From: Promethearchaeia archaeon
Lineage (GTDB): Archaea > Asgardarchaeota > Lokiarchaeia > Sigyniarchaeales > SOKP01
Length of the DNA: 9,849 nt
Direction of reading: 5' to 3'
NCBI GenBank assembly: GCA_029856295.1
Contig: JAHQWS010000032.1
Coordinates: forward strand, 1 to 9,849
Made by a program: the position numbers and the translations under genes
Shown here: positions 1-6,600 of the stretch, one piece after another
Layout of the letters: each line of letters opens with the position of its first letter
Position numbering within the stretch: position 1 is the stretch's first letter
Notes under the pieces: generated by a model
Databases searched by the model: none
What the model saw: only the letters and a program-made list of their open reading frames with translations
Told to the model about the DNA's origin: nothing

Positions 1-80
1 ACCTTTTGTTCAAGATTATTGAGTCTTATAGCAAGTCGATAATATGCTCCATTTTGATTCCATACCAAGAATAATAATTT
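1..80. other. Unassigned edge, possible end of a neighbouring gene
   Basis: This stretch lies beyond the hisS stop and is too short to assign. Two readings stay open to the window edge. On the plus strand a frame from base 3 ends in tandem TAA TAA at 72-77 (last residues ILIPYQE), which would be the 3' end of a gene converging on hisS. On the minus strand the frame directly after the hisS TGA stays open for 26 codons to the edge and includes WNQNGAYYRLAIRLNN. The minus reading has no ATG, only a TTG near 66-68. I cannot decide between them; both may be chance. Confidence 0.25.
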
Positions 81-1457
81 TCAATCATTAAAATCATCTG
101 CATCTTCTAATTCATCAAAAATCTTATATATTTCGTCAATTAATTTTCCTATATCAGTAGTTTTTTGTTCATTTGTGGTCATATTTCTTATACTAACTTG
201 ATTTTGTTCCATCTCGTTTGGACCAATAATTATAGAAATCAAAACTCCCATTTCGCTTGCTTTACTTAGTTGGCTTTTTAAGCTTTTAAATCTATAATCG
301 ATGATACAGGGAATCTCCTCTTCTCGAATAAGATCTGCTATTCTAATTGCATAATTCGCAACTTTCTCATTAATAGAAGCAACATAAATTGTATCACTAT
401 AATCGTTTTCACCTACAAAATCAGGGATTAATTTATATGTTTTTAGAAATAAGGATAGCATTAACACTCCCATTCCAAATCCTATTCCTGAGACCCTTTC
501 ATCAGAAAATAGTGATAAAAGATCATCGTATCTCCCTCCTCCGAAAATAGCTCTTACATTTTCTTTTCCTGTATCAAAAACCTCATATACCACTCCAGTA
601 TAGTAATCGAGACCCCTAACGATGTTTGGTGTAAAACAGCAATAATCAGAGATTTCTGCTTCTTTTATGAGTTTTCCCAGCTCAGTTATTTCAGTATAAC
701 CTTCAGAATCATAGAACTCTTTTGGAATATTATCGAATTTTTTTAATAAATCCTCTAAACTTTTAGCCTCCTTTAGTTTTAAAATGCCTTGAACAACGTA
801 CTCATCCTGAAATGAATCAATTACATATTTTTCAAATTCAGTACCATCTATTTTATCTGATTTATCTAACACCTTATAGACCAGTGCCAGTTTATTTTCA
901 GGGATATTAAGAATATATTTAGAAATCGCATCAATAAAACGTCGACTATTATAGTATACCTGAAATTGTTTTGCTGTTGCTCCAAAACTCGTTAAGATTT
1001 CAATGGAAACTTTAAATATTTCTAACTCGGCATAAAGACTATCTTCTCCTAAGATATCTGCGTTAAATTGAAGAAACTCCCTCCTTCTGCCTTTCTGGGG
1101 GGCTTCATAGCGATAACAAGTTGGAATTGCATACCATCTAATTGGTTTTTTGAGTTCTTGACTTTTACGAGCAATCATTCTCGCTAAAGTTGGTGTGATC
1201 TCTGGTCTTAAAATAAATTTTCTTCCTTTTTTATCCTCTATGTAATAAGATTGTTCATAAACTAGCTCTTCAGAGGATTTTGCTGCATAGATTTCAATGG
1301 GTTCTAATAATGGTCCTAGAAATTCTTCATAACTGTATAGTTCTACAATATCTCTAATTTGTTCTATAATCCAATTAATTTTTCTAATATCTGAAGGATA
1401 AAAATCTTTCATGCCTTTCAAAGGTAATCTTGAAAACTTCTTCTGATTATCTTTCAT
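81..1457 (-). CDS. hisS: Histidyl-tRNA synthetase (HisRS, class IIa)
   Basis: This cytosolic enzyme activates histidine with ATP and charges tRNA-His. The 458-residue length fits the family. Class II features are visible in order: the N-terminal KGMKDF element (residues 14-19), motif 1 around 40-56, motif 2 at 109-138 with CYRYE (R117, E118) and GRRREFLQFNADILG, the histidine-binding RGLDYYTG at 281-288, GGGRYDDL at 306-313, and a divergent motif 3 at 326-334. The last ~100 residues, with IIGPNEM, match the HGTP anticodon-binding domain. Motif 3 reads GFGMGVLML where bacterial enzymes have GFAMGLERL, so the usual Glu-Arg pair is Leu-Met; I recall that several archaeal HisRS also depart here. 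The start is ATG, and a TATA-like element about 30 bases upstream implies a leaderless or nearly leaderless mRNA. The HTH-repeat gene lies 65 bases upstream on the same strand, but a T-run between them suggests separate transcription. The identity is firm. Confidence 0.97.
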   Translation of the reverse strand: MKDNQKKFSRLPLKGMKDFYPSDIRKINWIIEQIRDIVELYSYEEFLGPLLEPIEIYAAKSSEELVYEQSYYIEDKKGRKFILRPEITPTLARMIARKSQELKKPIRWYAIPTCYRYEAPQKGRRREFLQFNADILGEDSLYAELEIFKVSIEILTSFGATAKQFQVYYNSRRFIDAISKYILNIPENKLALVYKVLDKSDKIDGTEFEKYVIDSFQDEYVVQGILKLKEAKSLEDLLKKFDNIPKEFYDSEGYTEITELGKLIKEAEISDYCCFTPNIVRGLDYYTGVVYEVFDTGKENVRAIFGGGRYDDLLSLFSDERVSGIGFGMGVLMLSLFLKTYKLIPDFVGENDYSDTIYVASINEKVANYAIRIADLIREEEIPCIIDYRFKSLKSQLSKASEMGVLISIIIGPNEMEQNQVSIRNMTTNEQKTTDIGKLIDEIYKIFDELEDADDFND

Positions 1458-1482
1458 TACATATTAATAAATTATGACTAAA

Positions 1483-1490
1483 ATTAAATT
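1483..1490 (-). promoter_or_regulatory. Possible TATA box for hisS
   Basis: On the minus strand this reads AATTTAAT, centred about 30 bases before the hisS ATG. An archaeal TATA box at that distance would place transcription start at about 1460, giving a leaderless message. That fits the absence of any Shine-Dalgarno-like sequence before the ATG. The spacer is extremely AT-rich, so a chance match is quite possible. Confidence 0.35.
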
Positions 1491-1510
1491 TTTATCAGAA
1501 AATTTAGAAT

Positions 1511-1522
1511 AAATAAAAAAAT
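1511..1522 (-). terminator. Oligo-T terminator after the HTH-repeat gene
   Basis: Immediately after the TAG stop at 1523-1525, the minus strand carries T7 (1515-1521) followed by ATTTATT. Archaeal RNA polymerase can terminate at such U-tracts without a hairpin. It separates the HTH-repeat gene from hisS, although read-through into hisS cannot be excluded. Confidence 0.45.
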
Positions 1523-2209
1523 CTAAAACATTTTTTTCAATTCTGATTCAAATTCCTTCTTTTGAATTGACCTAGTTCCAAACTTATTTTTTAATTCATT
1601 TTTAGCGCGTTCTGCCATATTTGATAATTCATTAAAGGCAGATGGACTATATGGTGCTCTCTTGGCTAATGATATAGCATAAATAACATCTCTTAATAAT
1701 TCAGAGCTAAAGTTCATTAATCTAAAAAAATACTCTGCATTTATGATTTTAACATTTTCTTTATAATCAATGTCAAGAGGAATCTCTAAACTACTTATTT
1801 CTATAACTAGTGGAACTATTATCAATAACATTTTTTCATTATGATATCCTTTACGAAGTTTTGGATATAATCTTCTAACATTTGGGGATAAAATATAATC
1901 AATATTAATGATATTGATATTTTCTGGAAGGTTAAAATTCAAAAAATTTATTAATTTTTGATTAACTATCAAAGAATTATCTACCCTAACTAAATCAGCT
2001 ATATCCAAATTAGGATTTATTTCGTAAAAAGCAAGAAGATTCCTTTCCCTAAAATTAAGCATAAAAAAAAATTCTAAAATTTGATGGATATACTTACCAA
2101 TTAATACAAGATTTTCACTTAAAGAAAATTCTCTCAACCATTCTTGATAGTCTACTCCATTCTCTTCAAAATGTCTCTTTATTGTTTTTCTTATTACAGA
2201 TGGAGAGGC
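1523..2209 (-). CDS. C-terminal part of the frameshifted HTH-repeat protein, possible nuclease-like domain
   Basis: This is the downstream piece of the gene whose first part lies at 2194-3081. It has no good start of its own: the frame is open back through 2209, and the only start-like codon near its beginning is TTG at 2137, inside the repeat. The first 24 codons (ASPSVIRKTIKRHF...YQEW) are the missing second half of HTH-like repeat 5, including its closing aromatic-x-x-Trp. The ~200 residues that follow look like an alpha/beta domain. In joint numbering from ATG 3081 there is a helix with HQILEFFF (E337), strand-like IADLVRVDNSLIV (D363), strand-like NINIINIDYIL (D395), a basic KLRKGYH (K411), strand-like MLLIIVPLVI, and a Lys/Glu-rich C-terminal helix. 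This order loosely resembles PD-(D/E)XK nucleases, but the core Lys is not in the canonical place. Function unknown; I recognise no named family. Confidence 0.7.
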   Translation of the reverse strand, partial: ASPSVIRKTIKRHFEENGVDYQEWLREFSLSENLVLIGKYIHQILEFFFMLNFRERNLLAFYEINPNLDIADLVRVDNSLIVNQKLINFLNFNLPENINIINIDYILSPNVRRLYPKLRKGYHNEKMLLIIVPLVIEISSLEIPLDIDYKENVKIINAEYFFRLMNFSSELLRDVIYAISLAKRAPYSPSAFNELSNMAERAKNELKNKFGTRSIQKKEFESELKKMF

Positions 2210-3081
2210 TTTTTTCCATAAGTATCCATTATTTCTGAACTTACAGAAGGAAAGCTCCCAAATTCTTCAAAAAGTGATACCCATTCTAAAACTTCATTTT
2301 CATCATATTTTCGGAGATGATGTTTTGAATGCTTATCATACCAATTATCATAAGCATTTCCAAGATTTTTTTTAAAGTGCTTCCTAAGAACCTTAGTGTC
2401 ATGTCCTGTTTTCCTTCTAACAGCATCATATGTGCCTTTTTCCTCAAATAATTCTTTACATCTATCTATTTCTTCATCATCAATCGATTTTTTAGCATAT
2501 TCTTTAAGCCAATTATCATAATTATTCCCCAATATATTTCTTAATCCATTCCTTATAGTCATTGCATCTGGAGGATTTTCATTAGTTTCTATCCGTAATT
2601 GATTTCTTACTTCTCTTAAACTTCCAACTGTTTCATATAAATTCTTCCAATAGAGAAAATCGTTTATATTATATCTCGTATTTCCTAAATTTATGTTAGA
2701 ATTCTTGATCCACTCATCATAATTCTGTTCGAGGACTTGTGTAATGTATTTATAGACATAGTCTCTAATTGTAATTTCATGTGGTCCTGTAATATCTGAA
2801 TTCTGCTTTATAAGTAGTTCTACTGATTTATAAGAACCATATTGTTCATACAATTCTTTCCAATTTCTAGCATCCTCCCATGAATAATTTCCCATTAATT
2901 TGTATTTATTATACCAGGATGAAAAGCCTTGTTTAAGATAAACTTTTAACCATCGTTTAATAGTATTATCAGAGACTCTTTCTCCAGTAATTGATTTGAA
3001 TTCCTCAACTACTCTAGTTAAATTTCCATATTTTTCATATAATTCTTTACAAACTATCACGAAATCTTTCCTATAAACCAT
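2194..3081 (-). CDS. N-terminal part of the HTH-repeat protein (frameshifted)
   Basis: This part carries at least four and a half tandem units of about 55-70 residues that look like DNA-binding helix-turn-helix modules. Each opens with an acidic/aromatic helix and LYE-x-x-G (LYEKYGN, LYEQYGS, LYETVGS, LFEEKGT, LFEEFGS; lead Leu at residues 14, 77, 148, 211 and 270). A short V-rich helix, a polar turn and a T-I-R/K recognition-like helix follow, and the unit closes with aromatic-x-x-Trp (W56, W124, W191, W247). The frame ends at TAA 2194-2196, in the middle of unit 5. A -1 shift at the A6 run (2210-2215) joins it to 1523-2209, giving about 519 residues. I prefer ATG 3081 over TTG 3090, which is in frame three codons earlier. 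AGGTTGAG just upstream is a weak ribosome-binding site. A modular DNA-binding role is inferred from the repeats; partner and target are unknown. Confidence 0.75.
   Translation of the reverse strand: MVYRKDFVIVCKELYEKYGNLTRVVEEFKSITGERVSDNTIKRWLKVYLKQGFSSWYNKYKLMGNYSWEDARNWKELYEQYGSYKSVELLIKQNSDITGPHEITIRDYVYKYITQVLEQNYDEWIKNSNINLGNTRYNINDFLYWKNLYETVGSLREVRNQLRIETNENPPDAMTIRNGLRNILGNNYDNWLKEYAKKSIDDEEIDRCKELFEEKGTYDAVRRKTGHDTKVLRKHFKKNLGNAYDNWYDKHSKHHLRKYDENEVLEWVSLFEEFGSFPSVSSEIMDTYGKKPLHL
2209..2215 (-). other. A AAA AAG slippery heptamer at the frame break
   Basis: On the minus strand the zero-frame codons here are GGA AAA AAG, so A AAA AAG is exactly phased as the X XXY YYZ heptamer used for -1 frameshifting in E. 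coli dnaX and IS3-type transposases. Slipping back one base gives G-K-K-A-S-P-S-V and restores the repeat. Without a slip, translation stops four codons later (P-L-H-L-stop). I see no strong stimulatory Shine-Dalgarno upstream. Downstream there is only a weak 6-bp stem, CTCCAT with ATGGAG, around a loop of about 40 bases. A one-base deletion in the A-run, real or from sequencing, explains the data equally well. Confidence 0.6.
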
Positions 3082-3141
3082 ATATCTCAACCTAAAGTTT
3101 TAAATTAGTTTTTTATTCTGATAAGTATAATTGTTTAGACC

Positions 3142-3155
3142 TTTTTAAATAAAAA
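3142..3155. promoter_or_regulatory. Candidate bidirectional TATA element
   Basis: The plus strand reads TTTTTAAATAAAAA, close to its own reverse complement. Read leftward it offers a TATA box about 60-70 bases before ATG 3081, giving a leader of roughly 40 bases for the HTH-repeat gene. Read rightward, TTTAAATA at 3144-3151 lies about 60 bases before the small ORF at 3210. Distances suit archaeal TBP sites in both directions. AT-richness makes chance matches common, and no clear BRE can be assigned. Confidence 0.4.
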
Positions 3156-3209
3156 TTCTTTAATAATTTTCTGAAAACTAAATAGAATCAGAAACTTGAT
3201 TTGGATGGG

Positions 3210-3338
3210 TTGAAAATAAGGCTTTTGATATATTTTTCTTTAGGCGTAGGAGATATAATTACAGTTATCGCTGGAACTATAGATTTAATCTTTACACTCC
3301 TATTTATTGAATTTTTAATAGGTGTTAAGAAACTTTAA
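3210..3338 (+). CDS. Possible 42-residue membrane peptide
   Basis: A TTG-initiated frame encodes 42 residues ending in TAA. The product starts with MKIRLLIYFS, continues with LGVGDIITVIAGTIDLIFTL and ends in LFIEFLIGVKKL. It is strongly hydrophobic with basic ends and three acidic residues (D15, D25, E34), as in a short membrane protein with one long or two short helices. GGATGGG directly abuts the TTG, too close for an ideal ribosome-binding site; an in-frame TTG at 3201 is an alternative. A TATA-like element lies about 60 bases upstream and a T7 run six bases after the stop, which supports a small transcription unit. AT-rich random DNA also encodes hydrophobic stretches, so this may not be a gene. 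No family is recognised. Confidence 0.35.
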   Translation: MKIRLLIYFSLGVGDIITVIAGTIDLIFTLLFIEFLIGVKKL

Positions 3339-3343
3339 TCCTA

Positions 3344-3350
3344 TTTTTTT
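3344..3350 (+). terminator. T7 stop after the small ORF
   Basis: A run of seven T residues begins six bases after the TAA of the 42-codon frame. It is a plausible hairpin-free archaeal terminator and would also insulate the downstream TPR-nitrilase promoter region. Confidence 0.35.
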
Positions 3351-3558
3351 ATTATTAAAAAAGTGTTTAGATGAAATTTTGAATTAGAATAACCATTAGA
3401 CCAAGTTTATGATTATATTCAAATAATTTTTATTTATTTCATTTTATAATTCATTTTAACAAATTTTTTTAACAATTTCGAACTGAGAAAAAAATAAATA
3501 TGAATTAACACAAATGTTAAATGTTTAATCATTGAAATTAAAATAAGCAATCCAAAAA
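3351..3558. other. AT-rich non-coding spacer with TTAACA motifs
   Basis: I see no credible gene here on either strand. The stretch is dominated by A and T, with short runs such as TTTTAACAAATTT and TTTTAACAATTT near 3454-3478. It probably forms the upstream regulatory region of the TPR-nitrilase gene. Confidence 0.5.
3505..3520. promoter_or_regulatory. Palindrome TTAACA-CAAA-TGTTAA, possible operator
   Basis: A perfect 6-bp inverted repeat with a 4-base centre sits about 50 bases upstream of the TATA box of the TPR-nitrilase gene. Two further TTAACA copies occur at 3456-3461 and 3469-3474. That spacing suits a dimeric activator or regulator site. In such AT-rich DNA a 6-bp inverted repeat is only mildly surprising. 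Confidence 0.3.
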
Positions 3559-3570
3559 CGAATATAAATA
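3559..3570 (+). promoter_or_regulatory. BRE/TATA box of the TPR-nitrilase gene
   Basis: CGAA followed by TATAAATA (3563-3570) matches the archaeal BRE plus TATA layout. It predicts transcription start near 3590-3595, only about 6-11 bases before the proposed ATA start at 3601, so the message would be nearly leaderless. The GGGTGG at 3589-3594 would then be at or before the 5' end of the mRNA, not a usable ribosome-binding site, unless initiation is further upstream. Confidence 0.55.
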
Positions 3571-3600
3571 TATATTCTTAATTGCTAAGGGTGGACCGAT

Positions 3601-6600
3601 ATAGGTGAGAAAGAAGCAGTTTTACTGGAAAAGGCCAAGAGTGAGGAAAAAATATATAATTGGGCAGAGGTTGCCAAATTATATGAGCAAATTGTAAAAT
3701 CCTATTTAGATAAGAAAATATTGGAGAAAGCTGCGGAGATTTATAAGAAGTGTGGAAATGCTTATGAACGTGCTGCTGAAACTGCGGAAACAGCGAAAGG
3801 TTATTTAGAACAAAATCAGCATGCTGCTAACGCCTACAAAGAGGCTGCCAATCTTTTTAAGCAGATTGGAAACAATCCTGAGGAATATGAATGTAAAGCA
3901 GAAATTTTCTATGTTAAGGGATTGATTTCAGGTTCTGCTATAGAGACCAAAACTTTGTTTAGCCAATCTTACGAACTTTTTATTAAATCAAGCGATTTGT
4001 TTTCTAAAAATGATGATCGAGAGAGTCTTGCGAGAACATTAGGTCGCGCAGCATTAATCTCATGGTACATAATTAATTATTGTAGCGACCAAAAAGAAAT
4101 TGAGCAGCTTTGTCAAAAATGTATTAAAATCGGTGAAAAAGCTTGGAAGCTTTCAAAAGAGGTTAGAAATTATCAAGCAATGGCAGAATCATTAATAGCT
4201 ATGGCTTGGACACAACATGCGGTTCCTTTCTGGATTGGGCCTTATAAATTGGATAAATACGAAAAAGATGAGCTCAAAAAAACGTTTTTATTAATTGAGG
4301 AAAGTGGAAATCTTATTGAGAGGAGTGAAGATAATAGAGTCTTAGGATGGATTTATTTTAATCTTGGTGTGTATTATGGCCACTTTGGACTGAGGTTCGG
4401 AGAAGATGAGAAAGAGGAAAGTGAAGTAATTGAAAAATGTATAAATGCTTTTGAAAGAGCTCTGAGTTATGCCAAAGAGATAAACGATAAATCTCTTATC
4501 CTTCAAACATTATTCTGGTTGGATTATCATACAATGGCAAAAGGAAAATATAAATATGTTCAAAAAAGAATAGTCAATGATTTAAAACAAATCAAAGAGC
4601 TAGGAAAAATATATAGTGTGGTGCCTCACATATCTTATTGGGCGAATTTTTTACCTGCTTATTATTATAGCGTCATTGCTCGTAGGAGTTTTTTCACCCG
4701 CGCTCAGAGGAAGATTTATTCTGAAAAGTCAATAGAATATTATAACAAATCCTTAAAACATCTCACCTTTATACCCTTTTCTTCGTTGTTATATTTAGGT
4801 TTAACAGTAGCGTATTCGAATCTAGCAACTCTCGCCACCGATAAAGATGATCAGAAAAAATATATTGAGAAAATGTTTCAACATGCGAAAGAAGCTGAAA
4901 AATTCGCTGAAAAATATGAAGGAGGAACGGCTCGATCTTCTGGTTATAATTCACTATATATAGCCTATAGAACTTACACAGATATTACTGAAAACAAAGA
5001 GGAAAAAATTAAAATGCTCTCTAATGCCATAGATGCCGCGGAAAAGGGTGTTGAGTATTCCGTCGAATCTAGGCTTTCAATTATGATACATCGTTTACAT
5101 TTAGGACAACTTTATGAGGAGTTGGGGATACTTTCTAGTGAAAAAAAACCATTAATACAAGCGCGGGAATTGTTTCTCTATTTAATCAAAGAAATTATGG
5201 AATTAGGTTATTATTTCCTAACGGCTACCGCTTACGAGTCTATTGCTCGCATAGAAACCCGATTAGGTAATCATATTGCTTCCGCAGAAAACTATTTGAG
5301 TGCTCAAAATGCCCACAGAAAAGCACTGAAAAATATTGAATATAAACCCTTAAAAGATCTAGTTAAAGAAAAAATAGACTACTCTGGCGCATGGAATCAA
5401 ATAGAAAAAGCTAAGGCACATCATAAAAGAGAAAATCATCTAGATGCTAAAGTAAATTATGAAAATGCTAGCGAAATTTTAAAAAATTTACCGAAATATA
5501 ATTACGAAACCGCGTACTACTCGGCCTGGGCGTTGTTGGAAAAAGCAGAACAATTAAGTAAGGAAGAAAGTCAAGCTGATGCAATAGAGCAATATAAAGC
5601 GACCAAAGAAAAATTTAATAAAACTACTAAGATTCTTGAGAATGTTTTAAAACGGACTAAAGAGAAAAAGGAAAGAGAGAGGCTAGAGAAACTCGAGAAA
5701 GTAACTAAATTAAGGGTAAATTACTGCTCCGCTAGGATCAAATTAGAAGAAGCAAGAATTCTAGGAAGACAAGGTAAACATCTTGGAGCTGCCGAAAAAT
5801 TTGCTTCTGCAGCTTCCCAATTAAGGGATGTTTGCAAGGCATTTAAAATTGAGCGAGAACGAAGAGAACTTGAAGCCATATACCACCTTTGCAGAGCTTG
5901 GGAAACTATGGAGTTTGCAGAAAATTATGAAGAACCCAAAAGGTTCGTAGAAGCTTCACGTTTATTTACAAAAGCCGGCGATTTTTTCACTGATACTAAA
6001 TTAAAGTTATTAGCTTCAGGTAATTCTGCCTTCTGCCAGGCTCTAGAATATGGATGTAGATTTGATGAGTCCACTGAAATAGAACTTAAAGCTCAATTAT
6101 ATCCAAAAGTCAAGGCAATGCTCAGAAAAGCAGGTTCGCTATATGAGAAAGGAGGGTATGAGAAAGGAGCAGATTGGATTCTGGCTACTTCAACATATTT
6201 TGATGGTACGTGGAATTTAATTAGAGCTGACGAAGAATTGGCGCTTGATGAAAAGAGAAAACTCTTAGGAATTGGATCTAGATATTTAAAATCAGCAGCA
6301 GAATTATTTAGCAAAGCTGGTTATAAGGAGAAGGAAATGGAGATTCAAAACAGATTAAATAGGCTGAAAAAAGAAGAGAAGATACTGGTTTCAGCATTAG
6401 GTACTATAACAAAACCTAGTATCTCCAGAAGCACCCTGGGTATAATGGCACCTGCATGTCCCTTAGAAACAAGCCAAGCTCCACGAATGAGCGAAATTCA
6501 ACAGATTGAAGTAGAGTCAAGGAGTGTTTTAGGAAAAAGATTAGAAAAATCATTAAGAAGAAAGTATGAAATTGTTTATAGGGACTTATTGAAAGAATAC

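Noticed and set aside
1523..2137. Independent 204-residue gene starting at TTG 2137
   Set aside because: The frame is open well upstream of this TTG, and the upstream codons complete repeat 5 of the neighbouring HTH-repeat protein, so the TTG is an internal Leu codon.
2160..2208. Stimulatory stem-loop or pseudoknot for frameshifting
   Set aside because: Only a 6-bp stem with a loop of about 40 bases can be drawn, which is too weak to claim.
3351..3558. tRNA, CRISPR array or replication origin in the long spacer
   Set aside because: No cloverleaf, regularly spaced repeats or clear origin-type motif is seen; the region is simply AT-rich.
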